Assembly (NCBI GenBank): GCA_947588985.1
Contig: CANQBG010000003.1
Span: 1 to 64,000 of the forward strand
DNA: 64,000 bases
From: an uncultured Clostridia bacterium
Lineage (GTDB): Bacteria; Bacillota; Clostridia; Christensenellales; Borkfalkiaceae
Reading direction: 5' to 3'
A program made the position numbers and the translations under genes. The notes under the pieces are model-generated. The model did not search any database. It saw only the letters and a list, made by a program, of their open reading frames with translations, and had not been told where the DNA came from. Numbering within the stretch: the stretch's first letter is position 1; the number at the start of each line of letters is the position of its first letter. Shown in pieces: positions 55,076 to 64,000 of this stretch.

Positions 55076-57487
55076 TCAATGCTTCTCCGCGGGCAGGGCG
55101 TATTCGCCCTCGAGCGCCGTGGGGGCAGCCGCCTTCTTCTCCACGGTGAAGGAGACCTCACCCTCCGCCACGCCGCCATACGTCATGATCTTCACGACAT
55201 ACGTCCGCGCCTTCAAAGAGATCGTCTGCGTTTTGGAACTCGGGGTGTAGAAGGAAAGCGTCCCGTCCACTTCTTTGAGATAGATCGGGGAGTTCGCCGT
55301 AAACACATAGTCCCCCGCTTCTTTCACGGTGAAGGTGTAGAAGTGGCCGTCGTTCGTCTCCCGGAAGGTGTGCGTGCCCACGATGTCGGCAATGACGAAG
55401 GGATTGCCCTCCGTGCCCGGCTCCTCTTCGCCCGTGACCTCCGTCACGGTGAAGTCGATCTCCTTCTCGGTCTGATCCTCTCTTCCGAAGCCGGCGTCCC
55501 AATCGGACGAGACGCCGATGACGTACGTCTTTCCCGCCTCGAGGGTGAAGCGCTCCGTCGCGCCCGCCGCCACGTCGATGGAGGGCAAGATCGTCTTGTC
55601 CTCGATCTTCGCGTCGGGGCCGAGGCGGAAGGTGATGTGGATGCCCCCCGCATAGGCGGTCGTTGCGAGATACGAAGTCCCCGCGGTCTCCGTATAGCGG
55701 TAGAAGTAGGCCTGCCCGTCGAAGCGGAAGGTGTGTTTGCCGAGGAGGGCGGAAAGGTCCTCCGGCTTTTCGATGCTCCCGAGCGCGGCGGGCGGCGCAA
55801 CGTAGACGGCGATCTCAAACACGGCGGTAAAGGACGACGTGCTGTCCTCATTGAAGTTGCTCACGCAGAAGGAGAGCGTCTCGCCCGCCTCGAGCGTGAA
55901 ATCGACGGAAGGGCTCCCGGGATTGATGAAGAACCTGCCGCTGTTGAAGGAGACGAGGTAGTCCCCCGAGACCCCCTTGGCGGCGTAGTGCCCGGCCTCC
56001 TGCGCGGTGTAGGTGAACCAGACCTCCGCGAAGCTCTCCCCATCCCATGCGACGGGAACTTCATATTTCCCGACGAGATTTTTCACGGCATAGGGTGCGG
56101 CCTTCGTCCCCTCGCCCTCCCAAGGATTCTCGGGAAGGGGCTCGTCGGGATCGACTTCTTCGGGCGGCGCGGGGGTATCGGAGATGGTGAGCGTGTAGGA
56201 AAGGTCGCCCTCCTCCGCACGCGAACTCGCGTAAATGAGGTAGGGCATGTCTGCCTTGAGGGCTGCGGAAACGTCTTTCTGCGCCCCGACGATGCCCTCG
56301 GGGAAGATCTCCGCGGTGACGTTTGCAAGAGCGCTCGACGTGGTGAAATAGTAGGTCGCCGTGGCGGGAGGAACGAATAAATACGCCACGCTCCCATACG
56401 CATTCAGGATCTCCTTGGTGAGCGGGACGGCGTTCTCCCCGACCGTGAGCGTGAGCGGCGCCTCCTGGCTTCCGAACACGCCCTTCGCCTCCAAGGCGAG
56501 GGTCAGCGCGGGAGCTTCGGCGGTAAGCGTCCGCACGGCCTTCGCGGGGATACGGTAGTTCCGGGCGGAGACGGCGACGTAGTAACTCTTGCCCGTGAGG
56601 GTGAACTGCACCTTGCCCTCGGCGTCTGTGTTCTTTGAAGCGACGGCGACCGTCGAGAGCTCCGATTCATAGAGGGTAACGGGGATCCCTGCGGCCGGAC
56701 CCGCGGCATGGGTGCCTCCGAATACGTCTGTTGCCTGCGAATAGGTGAGCGTCACCTCGTAGGAATACTCCCGCTCCAAGGGGCTCCCCGTCACGGCGAC
56801 AAGGGCCGTGGGGGCCTCGGCGGAGACGGTGGCCGCGGGGGCGGAGTACCCCTCGGGAAGGCCGACGAGGACGACGGAATACGTCCCCGGCGCGAGCAAA
56901 AATTCCGCCTTGCCGTTGACGAGCGGCGTCTCCCCGGCGAGATCCGCGCCTGCCATGAGTTGCACGCGGACGCCCGTGAGCACGTCGTCGGAACAGACGA
57001 CGGTGACGGTGTAGGCGATCTGCTCGGCGGGCGGGGGCGGCGGTGTGACGGACGGGGCGTTCACCGTGATGGTGGCCTCCGGCGCGGCCTCTGTGAGGAC
57101 GGCGTCCTCGAAGGTGTACCCTTGGGGGACCCCGGTGAGCGTGGCCGTGTAGTCGCCCGCTTCGAGGCTGAATTGCGCCGTGCCATCGGTGAGCGCGCTC
57201 TCCCCCGCCTCCGTTTCTTCGTGCAGGATGCGGACATGGACCCCTCCGAGCACGTCATCCGCGCAGACGACGTGCACGGTGTACGTCACCGTTTCGGGGG
57301 TAGGGGTGGGGGTGGGCTCGTCGTCTCCCGGCGTGGGCGTGGGCGTGGAAGGGCCGTCTCCCCCCGGCGTGGGCGGCGTGGGCGTGGGGTCTGCTTCCTG
57401 TCCGCAGGCCGCGATCCCGAAGATGAGAATACATCCGAAGAGCGCCAAAAGAAGGGCGATGGCTCCCCGGCGAAATGCGGTTTTCAT
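55076..57487 (-). CDS. lipoprotein with Pro/Thr linker and repeated Ig/carboxypeptidase-regulatory-like domains
   Basis: Lipobox FGIAAC; TPTPPTPGGDGPSTPTPTPGDDEPTPTPTP linker; repeats VTYTVHVVCADDVLGGVHVRIL.. and IAYTVTVVCSDDVLTGVRVQLM... Confidence 0.83.
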   Translation of the reverse strand: MKTAFRRGAIALLLALFGCILIFGIAACGQEADPTPTPPTPGGDGPSTPTPTPGDDEPTPTPTPETVTYTVHVVCADDVLGGVHVRILHEETEAGESALTDGTAQFSLEAGDYTATLTGVPQGYTFEDAVLTEAAPEATITVNAPSVTPPPPPAEQIAYTVTVVCSDDVLTGVRVQLMAGADLAGETPLVNGKAEFLLAPGTYSVVLVGLPEGYSAPAATVSAEAPTALVAVTGSPLEREYSYEVTLTYSQATDVFGGTHAAGPAAGIPVTLYESELSTVAVASKNTDAEGKVQFTLTGKSYYVAVSARNYRIPAKAVRTLTAEAPALTLALEAKGVFGSQEAPLTLTVGENAVPLTKEILNAYGSVAYLFVPPATATYYFTTSSALANVTAEIFPEGIVGAQKDVSAALKADMPYLIYASSRAEEGDLSYTLTISDTPAPPEEVDPDEPLPENPWEGEGTKAAPYAVKNLVGKYEVPVAWDGESFAEVWFTYTAQEAGHYAAKGVSGDYLVSFNSGRFFINPGSPSVDFTLEAGETLSFCVSNFNEDSTSSFTAVFEIAVYVAPPAALGSIEKPEDLSALLGKHTFRFDGQAYFYRYTETAGTSYLATTAYAGGIHITFRLGPDAKIEDKTILPSIDVAAGATERFTLEAGKTYVIGVSSDWDAGFGREDQTEKEIDFTVTEVTGEEEPGTEGNPFVIADIVGTHTFRETNDGHFYTFTVKEAGDYVFTANSPIYLKEVDGTLSFYTPSSKTQTISLKARTYVVKIMTYGGVAEGEVSFTVEKKAAAPTALEGEYALPAEKH

Positions 57488-57954
57488 GCGTTCCTCCGCG
57501 ATCCTGCATTCATGCAGGATCTTCCTATCTCTATCATACCCCTTCTCCCCCCCATCTTGTCAAGGAAAATCGCCGCTCCAAACCCGATTTTTACATCGTT
57601 TGGTACTAAAAATTATTATACTATCTATAAGCGGAAATTATTCATCGGAAATTTTCCCGAAAAAGACCGCCCGAAAAAAGGCGGCCGTCCCGGAATATTT
57701 TTGTAAATTTATGAGGAATTTTCCCCGTTTTATACATTTTCCCCGCAAGCGGGCGGTACAAAAAACGGCCCCGCAAAGGGTCATCGGCGCGGGGCGTGCC
57801 GCATAGAATACATCGCTTGGGGTATCGCGGGGCCCGCCTCCCCGCGGGGGGAACTTCGAAGCGGGGGCGCGATCCGACAAAGATTCCCCCCGTTCCGCAA
57901 AATTTTGCACGCCTCCGCCCGCCGCGGCGGAATACCATGAGGTAAGAGGTCAAC

Positions 57955-58653
57955 ATGAACATTTCATCGTATATTGGAAAACCCGTCATCTCCCCCGAGG
58001 GGGCCGCCTACGGCTACGTCACCGACGTGCGGCTCTCCCTCAGCTACGAGCACATCTCCTGCATCGTCTGCGCCGACGCCGAAGAAGAGGAGTTCTCCCT
58101 GCCTCTGCGCGCCGTAAAGGCCGCGGGCGACGCGCTCATCGTGGGCAAGGCGCGCCTCAAACAGGCCACGGGCACCCCCTCCCCCATCGGGCGGGCCGTC
58201 TATGCCTGCACGGGGGAACTGCTCGGCACCGTCTCCGACGTCGTCATCGGGGAGGGCCCCGCGCGCCTCGTCGTCACCAAAGAGGGCGAGGGCCGCGAAG
58301 TCCCCTTTGCGTTCGCGCAGCTCGGGGAATCGGTGGTGCTCTACCCGGAGGAAGTAAAAAAGCGGGCGAAGGCGCGCCGCCCCGCTTCCCCCAAACCGCA
58401 TGCCGACCCGCCGCCTGAGAGCGAATCCGAGGCACCCATGTCCGAGAGGAAGGCTTCCGTCCGCACCGAAAAGCCGGAGGGCGCCGTCGTGCTCAACCGC
58501 ACCAACCTGCTCGGGCGGCGCGTAAAGCGGACCCTCTATGATCGGGCGGGCGTGCCCATCGTGCTCGAGGGGACCAAGATCACCCCCGCCATCCTCGCCG
58601 CCGCGCGCCAAAAGGGAAAACTCCTCGAACTCATGGTGTGCACGCTTACTTGA
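57955..58653 (+). CDS. PRC-barrel domain protein
   Basis: GKPVISPEGAAYGYVTDVRLSLSYEHISCIVC and a second PRC-like segment GRAVYACTGELLGTVSDVVIGEG. Confidence 0.75.
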   Translation: MNISSYIGKPVISPEGAAYGYVTDVRLSLSYEHISCIVCADAEEEEFSLPLRAVKAAGDALIVGKARLKQATGTPSPIGRAVYACTGELLGTVSDVVIGEGPARLVVTKEGEGREVPFAFAQLGESVVLYPEEVKKRAKARRPASPKPHADPPPESESEAPMSERKASVRTEKPEGAVVLNRTNLLGRRVKRTLYDRAGVPIVLEGTKITPAILAAARQKGKLLELMVCTLT

Positions 58654-58708
58654 GCGGGCGCGGACGTACCGCCGCGCCCCCTGCCTCCCGTCCTGCTTTT
58701 CGCTCCCC

Positions 58709-59287
58709 TCAGAGTTGATACTTCGCCGTCAGTTTGAGGGTGGCGGTGAGGCAATCGTTGAGCGTCTCGCGTTCGGCGGCGCTCAGGGGGCGGCCCGAGA
58801 GCGCGGAGACGGTGCGGGTGAGGACGTCCGTCTCCAGCCGATCCGAAGCGGTCAGCCCCGCCTCCTTCAGGCGCACGAGCAGGGTCTCCGCGTGTTTGAG
58901 GCGCATGCCGCATTGCGCCGCGGAAACGAGTTCTCCCTCCTCAAAGTGGCACACCTTGGGCGGGCGCGGGAACGCGGCGGGGGCGATGTCCGTCCGTTCG
59001 GCCGCCATGGGGACGCGCTCCTTCTTCCTCCGCACGGCAAGCGGAAAGAGGGCCGCCGCCCACACGCAAAAGAGCCCTGTAAAGGCGCAGACTGTCGCCG
59101 CGCCCTTCCCCGCAAGCAAAAATACGCCGAGGCCGCCCGCCGCAAATGCGACGAGCATGTGCCGAAGCCCCCGCCGCTTTCCGCGGGGGATCCCGGCCGA
59201 CGCCGCGAGCAGGGCGGGCGGGAGGAGAAAGCCGATCCAATCGGGAAGGGCCGCAAGTGCACCGATGAGGCCATCAAAGATATCCAT
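58709..59287 (-). CDS. membrane protein of unknown function
   Basis: Hydrophobic N-terminal half, soluble C-terminal half. Confidence 0.55.
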   Translation of the reverse strand: MDIFDGLIGALAALPDWIGFLLPPALLAASAGIPRGKRRGLRHMLVAFAAGGLGVFLLAGKGAATVCAFTGLFCVWAAALFPLAVRRKKERVPMAAERTDIAPAAFPRPPKVCHFEEGELVSAAQCGMRLKHAETLLVRLKEAGLTASDRLETDVLTRTVSALSGRPLSAAERETLNDCLTATLKLTAKYQL

Positions 59288-59364
59288 AAAAAAACTCCGC
59301 CTCTATGATAGACAGAGCGCGCCGTCGAAGCGGCGCGCTCTCTGTCTTTTTTGGGCGAACTTTG

Positions 59365-62300
59365 TCACATGGGGATCACGCTTCCGCGCGCAAGGTTGAC
59401 GATGAAGACCGAAACGTCGTCCATCTCCCGCCCCATGACCTTGGCGACGGCCGCACGGTAGAGCTTGAGCTGAACGGCGTACCGCGCGCGGATATCCTCG
59501 CTTGAAAGGCGGGAGAGCTTGTAGTCGATGACGGTGAACTTACCCCCGCCTTCCTCGATGAGCAGGTCGATGGCGCCCTGAAAGACGATCTCGTCGTCCG
59601 CCCCCCCGTAGCGCTCGGGGAAGAGGGACGCGGGGAGCTTTACGAGGAACTTCTGCTCGCGCCACAGCCGCTTTCCGCGCACCGCGCCGAACACGGGGAG
59701 GGACAGGATCTTCGAAAGATGCGTAAGATTAAGCCGCTCGATCTGCTCCGCGGGGAGCACGCCGCCCTCCGTCATCCGCACGAGTTCCTCCGCGGCGGAC
59801 TTTGTGAAATCCACGTGTTGCAGGAAGGCGTGGTAGGCCGTCCCGTCCTCGGGCGAAAACGAGCCGCCCATGTCCGCATCGAATAGGTCACTTTCAGGCA
59901 TGGTACCTTCCTCTTCGCTCCTCCCGTATTCGTACATGGGTACCCCGTCCGTCTCCAAGAGGGCCGTTGCGGAGCTCTTCACGGGAACGCGCGTCGCGCT
60001 TTTTTCGAAGGGATAGGGCGCACACGCGGCAATCAGTTCCTCCATGTGCTTTGCGTCGGTGCGGAAATGCCGCCTGCGGAGCGGCTCCTCCGCCGTCTGC
60101 GGGGCGGGGGGTGCGGTCTCCTTTTCGGGCAGACCCTGCGGAAGGAAATCGGAGAGCCGCTTTGCCTCGGCGGGCGCATATTCCCGCTCCCCCTCCGCCT
60201 TCTCTGCGAGCAGATAGAGGCGGGCGCGGGCCCGCGTCATGGCGACATAGAGGAGGTTACACTCCCCCTCCACTTCCTCGCGGCGCATCGTGAGCGCGGC
60301 CGCGCGGCGGATGAGCGTCTCGCCGTATTTGCGCGTCTCCTCGTCGTAGTAGCGGGGCGCAAGGCGGTAGTCCTCCGTCCACATGACGTCGTCCCGATCG
60401 GGGCCGTGGAAGGCGGCGTCGAGCTCGGTGAGGATGACGATGGGGAACTCCAAGCCCTTCGAGGCGTGCATGGTCATCACATGGACGGCGTCCTCGCCGC
60501 CCACCTCGGCATACTCCACCTTGAAGTCGCAGTCCTTGAGCCGGCGGAGGAAGTCGTGCACCGTCGTGCAGCCCTCGCTCTCGGCAATGAGCCGCCGCAC
60601 GTGCGCGAGACGCAGTTCCGCCCCGCTCGCCCCCTTGGCCGCGATCTGCGCCTCCAGCCCGTCCGCAAGGAGCAGGCGAAGCATCTCGGCGGCCGACTTG
60701 ACGCATGCGAACGCGCGATACTTCTCCGCTTGCCTTTGGAAATTTTTGAGCTTCTCCGCGAGACCGTCCTGCGCCTTGGCGGCGTACACACGGCAGGCGG
60801 CGCGGAAGGTGAGCCCGCGGAAGGCTTGGTCGGCAAACAGGCGGATGCGGGCGAGTTCGCGCTCGTCGAAGCCGCCGATCACGGAGAGCATGGCCGCCGC
60901 CATGGGGATATCCTGCTCGGCATTGTCGAGGAAGGAGAGCCAATCGAGAAGCAGCCGCCCCTCAAACTGTTCGCACACGTTGATCTCGGCCGACGTCGTC
61001 ACAGGAATGCCGTTTTGGGCGAGCAGGCGGGAGATATCGCCGGCGGAGGCCGAATTTTTGCGCACGAGGACGGCTACGTCGCCAAACCGGACCTTGCGCA
61101 TCCCCCCCTTGGCGCCGTCTGGGCGCTTGAGTTCGGCGTCGAAGAACTCCCTCCCGAGCCCGGGCGCGCGCCCGCACTCCGCGAGGACGAGTTCGAGAAC
61201 TTTCTTCGCGATGGCGTTTTCGGGGGAATGAGCCGCCGCGCGCTTCACCGAGTATACGCCGCGCTCCCCCTTCTCCGCCGCGGAGGTCTCCCCCGCGGAA
61301 AGGGGCACGAGGGTGACGCCGCCCGCCTTGCCCGTGCCCACGGCGTCGGCATACTCCTTGTGCAGGGGCGGGAACACTTCGCGGAACACGAAATTGGTGC
61401 AATCGAGCACGGCGTCGGAAGAGCGGAAATTCATGTCGAGATCGATGCAGTTGCCGCCGCTCGCCCGATACTCCTTCCCCTTCTCCTCAAAATATTTGGA
61501 ACGGCTGCCACGGAACCCATAGATGGCCTGTTTGGGGTCTCCCACGAGAAAGACGTCGCATTCCTCCCCCGCCAACGTGGTGAGGATGCGCTCCTGCATG
61601 GGGTTGACGTCCTGATATTCGTCCACGAAGAGATAGCGGTAGCGCGACTTGAGATCTTCCCCCTCGCGGTCTTTGAGAACGGTCAGGGCGATGTGTTCGA
61701 GGTCGCTGTAATCGAGCACGCCCGCATCCCGCTTGGCCGCCGAAAACTGCGCGTCGTACGCGAGGGCAAGGCGCGCGAGCATCGCCCCCTTCTCCGCCGC
61801 CTTTTCGCATCTTTCGAACTCCTCATCGCGGACATGGTATGCCCCGAGCTCGTCGTAGACCGATTTGATGACATCGGAGACCGCCTTGAGCCGATCGGCA
61901 AAATCGCAAAACTCGGGTCCCGTCTTTGGCGTTTTTCGCGGCTTGGAGGGAAGCTTGCAGACGGTGGTTTTCATCGCAAAGACGCCCTGCGCCGCGGCGA
62001 GAGAGGCCGCGGCCCCTCGGAGTTCGCGGGCGTAATCCTTGAGCTTTTCGAGCGCGTAGAGCTTGTTCCACGCGGGGGAATCCAGCTGCATTTCGAGCGC
62101 AGAGAGCGCCTCGAGCGCGCGTTCCGCCCGCCTCTTGTAGTCCTCTGCGAGGGACATTTCGGCCTTTGCGAAACGCTCCGCCGTGTCGGAAGCCGCCTCC
62201 TCGAGCACCCGGCGGTAATCGGGTTCTCCGCGCGCGATGGCATAGAGGCTGAGGACGATCTCCTTGAGCCGCTTATCCTTCTTCTTGCGGAAGTAGACGG

Positions 62301-62781
62301 CAAGCAGGGCGGAAAAGGCGGGATCGGCCTGCCCGTAGGCCTCCTCAAACGTCTGATCGAGCGCGCGCGAGGAAAGGGCGCGGCACTCGGCGTCGTCCGG
62401 GCCCACGATGCGGAAGGCGGGATCGACGTCGGCAAGGTAAAAATAGGTGCGGATGAGCCGCCCGCAGAAGGCGTGGATGGTGCAGATATCCGCGAGCGGA
62501 AGCATGTAGAGCTGCCTCTTGAGGTGCTCCCGCATCTCCCCCGCGGCCGCAGACACGGCCTCCGTGAGCGCCTTGCGAATGCGTTCCCGCATTTCCCGCG
62601 CCGCCTTGTTGGTGAAGGTGACGGCGAGCATCTCGGAGACTTCGGCCCCCGCCTTCACGAGCGCGACATAGCGCTCCACCATCACCTTGGTCTTGCCGCT
62701 TCCCGCCGAAGCCGAGACGAGCGTCTTGCCGCGAGCCTCGACGGCCTCTTGCTGGCGCGGCGTTAAATTAACCTTCTCCAT
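59365..62781 (-). CDS. addA: ATP-dependent helicase/nuclease subunit A
   Basis: LVSASAGSGKTKVMVERY, YLFVDEYQDVNPMQ, VMTMHASKGLEFPIV, C-terminal nuclease VIDYKLSR. Confidence 0.95.
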   Translation of the reverse strand: MEKVNLTPRQQEAVEARGKTLVSASAGSGKTKVMVERYVALVKAGAEVSEMLAVTFTNKAAREMRERIRKALTEAVSAAAGEMREHLKRQLYMLPLADICTIHAFCGRLIRTYFYLADVDPAFRIVGPDDAECRALSSRALDQTFEEAYGQADPAFSALLAVYFRKKKDKRLKEIVLSLYAIARGEPDYRRVLEEAASDTAERFAKAEMSLAEDYKRRAERALEALSALEMQLDSPAWNKLYALEKLKDYARELRGAAASLAAAQGVFAMKTTVCKLPSKPRKTPKTGPEFCDFADRLKAVSDVIKSVYDELGAYHVRDEEFERCEKAAEKGAMLARLALAYDAQFSAAKRDAGVLDYSDLEHIALTVLKDREGEDLKSRYRYLFVDEYQDVNPMQERILTTLAGEECDVFLVGDPKQAIYGFRGSRSKYFEEKGKEYRASGGNCIDLDMNFRSSDAVLDCTNFVFREVFPPLHKEYADAVGTGKAGGVTLVPLSAGETSAAEKGERGVYSVKRAAAHSPENAIAKKVLELVLAECGRAPGLGREFFDAELKRPDGAKGGMRKVRFGDVAVLVRKNSASAGDISRLLAQNGIPVTTSAEINVCEQFEGRLLLDWLSFLDNAEQDIPMAAAMLSVIGGFDERELARIRLFADQAFRGLTFRAACRVYAAKAQDGLAEKLKNFQRQAEKYRAFACVKSAAEMLRLLLADGLEAQIAAKGASGAELRLAHVRRLIAESEGCTTVHDFLRRLKDCDFKVEYAEVGGEDAVHVMTMHASKGLEFPIVILTELDAAFHGPDRDDVMWTEDYRLAPRYYDEETRKYGETLIRRAAALTMRREEVEGECNLLYVAMTRARARLYLLAEKAEGEREYAPAEAKRLSDFLPQGLPEKETAPPAPQTAEEPLRRRHFRTDAKHMEELIAACAPYPFEKSATRVPVKSSATALLETDGVPMYEYGRSEEEGTMPESDLFDADMGGSFSPEDGTAYHAFLQHVDFTKSAAEELVRMTEGGVLPAEQIERLNLTHLSKILSLPVFGAVRGKRLWREQKFLVKLPASLFPERYGGADDEIVFQGAIDLLIEEGGGKFTVIDYKLSRLSSEDIRARYAVQLKLYRAAVAKVMGREMDDVSVFIVNLARGSVIPM

Positions 62782-64000
62782 GCCCATCCTCCCCCGCTTT
62801 TTTCGCGATCGCGGCCACTTCCTGCGCCGTCATCCGTTCCTCCTTGCGTGCGTCGCCCGTAAATCCGCACAGCCCCTTGAGCTTGCAATACCCGCACGCC
62901 TTCTCGTAGGGCGAGGGGGCGAAGTGCCCCGCCGAGAGCTCCTCCTTAGCCTTTTCCGCCACGAGGACGCCGTAATCGAGGAAGTGCTCGAATTCCTCCC
63001 GAGGGAGCGCCTTGCGGCTCCCGCTCTCGAAGATCTCGCTCTTGCCCTCGTTGCACACGGTATCCAAGCCCTTAACGACGGCCTCATCCTTGCAATAAAA
63101 CCCCTTCATGCGGAAGGGATTTTCCCCATCCTGCTCGCTGACGAAGTCGTCCGCGGCGGGGAAATAGAAGGCTCCGGCCGCGACATGCCCCTCGGAGACC
63201 GCCCGCAGATAGAGCTCGAGCTGCAATTTGCGGCCCGTATAGTAGGAGAGCACGTCGTCTGCGATCTCCCCCGTCTTGTAGTCGATGACGCGCACGAAGT
63301 CGCCCGCCTCGTCCACGCGGTCGGCCTTCCCCCTCAGATGCAAAGCGGGAAGCGCGATCTCCTTCTCCGCTTCGCGGACGCGATAGGCGGAACTGAGGAG
63401 CTGGCGGTAGGCGACGGCGGTGACGCTCTCGGCCTCCCCCACGAGCCGGCTGTGGGCATATTCCCCCGCGGCCGTATCGCGGATCGCCGCGTATTGCGGC
63501 TCCCCGATGAGCCGCTCGGCCTCCTCCCGGGCCCGCGCACGGCATTCCTCCTCGCTCGAAATGGCGTTGAAGTCCCGCGCCACGCGTTCGAGCACGGTAT
63601 GGACGAAGGTCCCCGCATCGGAGGCGTCGAGCAAAGACCGCTCCTCCCGCTCCGAGAGGCGGAGCGCCCGCATCATGAACCCTTTGTAGGGGCAGAGGAA
63701 GTAGTCCTCGAGGGCGGTGGGCGAGAGCTCGCGGCCCGTCCAGAGCGCGCCCGCCTCGGCCGCGTCCTCCTTCTGCCCGTGCGCAAAGAGCTGCTCGGGA
63801 TCGACGGAGGGCCAATCGGGCTGCGGCGGCGACAAGAAGAGCTCGCGAAGAGCAGAGTAACGCGCCTGATACTCGGCCGCATTCTCCCCCGAAAATTCCC
63901 GCTCCGCATCCCGGAAAAACGCCATGAGCGCGGGGCCGAATTGGGTGCGATCGAAGGGGTAGACCTCGGGCATGGGTAGCACCTTGAAGGTCTTTTCCGC
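62768..64000 (-). CDS. addB: ATP-dependent helicase/nuclease subunit B (partial, N-terminus beyond window end)
   Basis: LSPTALEDYFLCPYKGFMM, DFVRVIDYKTGEI, C-terminal CGYCKLKGLCGF; frame open to 64000; overlaps addA start. Confidence 0.9.
   Translation of the reverse strand, partial: AEKTFKVLPMPEVYPFDRTQFGPALMAFFRDAEREFSGENAAEYQARYSALRELFLSPPQPDWPSVDPEQLFAHGQKEDAAEAGALWTGRELSPTALEDYFLCPYKGFMMRALRLSEREERSLLDASDAGTFVHTVLERVARDFNAISSEEECRARAREEAERLIGEPQYAAIRDTAAGEYAHSRLVGEAESVTAVAYRQLLSSAYRVREAEKEIALPALHLRGKADRVDEAGDFVRVIDYKTGEIADDVLSYYTGRKLQLELYLRAVSEGHVAAGAFYFPAADDFVSEQDGENPFRMKGFYCKDEAVVKGLDTVCNEGKSEIFESGSRKALPREEFEHFLDYGVLVAEKAKEELSAGHFAPSPYEKACGYCKLKGLCGFTGDARKEERMTAQEVAAIAKKAGEDGHGEG

Noticed and set aside
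52493-56380. 1295-aa plus-strand ORF
   Set aside because: Antisense to two real lipoprotein genes; low-complexity Arg/Gly/Glu translation.
59304-59352. Terminator for addA
   Set aside because: Strong hairpin (GACAGAGCGCGCCG...CGGCGCGCTCTCTGTC) but its T tract is on the plus strand, opposite to addA; direction unresolved.
60046-62766. 906-aa plus-strand ORF
   Set aside because: Antisense to addA.
1-64000. tRNA, rRNA, transposase, integrase or phage genes
   Set aside because: None recognised on reading both strands; a weak tRNA could be missed without tRNAscan-SE.

Overview
64-kb window of a GC-rich (Clostridia-like Firmicutes, taxonomic call is inference) chromosome, mostly housekeeping genes: lon (partial), rlmD, trpS, thrC, rpmE, a DUF1385-prmC fusion, prfA, cls, cca, rpsF-ssb-rpsR, nifS/iscU/rrf2, lysC, cdaA, holA, comEC, pnp, rpsO, addA and addB (partial). 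No rRNA, tRNA, CRISPR array, transposase or prophage was recognised. Accessory or poorly described parts: (1) a five-gene zinc-ribbon operon (2427-6758, minus) combining an SPFH/band-7 protein, a cytosolic-looking zinc-ribbon trypsin-like protease, a membrane B-box-like protein, a 365-aa zinc-ribbon protein and a 59-aa zinc-ribbon microprotein absent from the ORF track, behind a 12/12 consensus sigma-A promoter and divergent from an XRE regulator; (2) a short interspersed word, consensus CCTCGGACATGGTATGCCCGTTTT, recurring in genes and directly after stop codons; (3) a 1671-aa single-TM repeat protein with three DEWGDP motifs in its cytoplasmic tail; (4) a 36-aa membrane peptide replacing cdaR next to cdaA; (5) a cluster of hairpin repeats between rpsO and pnp; (6) three neighbouring large lipoproteins, two sharing a C-terminal ALxGEYALP motif; (7) a 10-bp-arm palindrome overlapping the promoter of the Fe-S operon. 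All calls come from reading the sequence; no database search was run.
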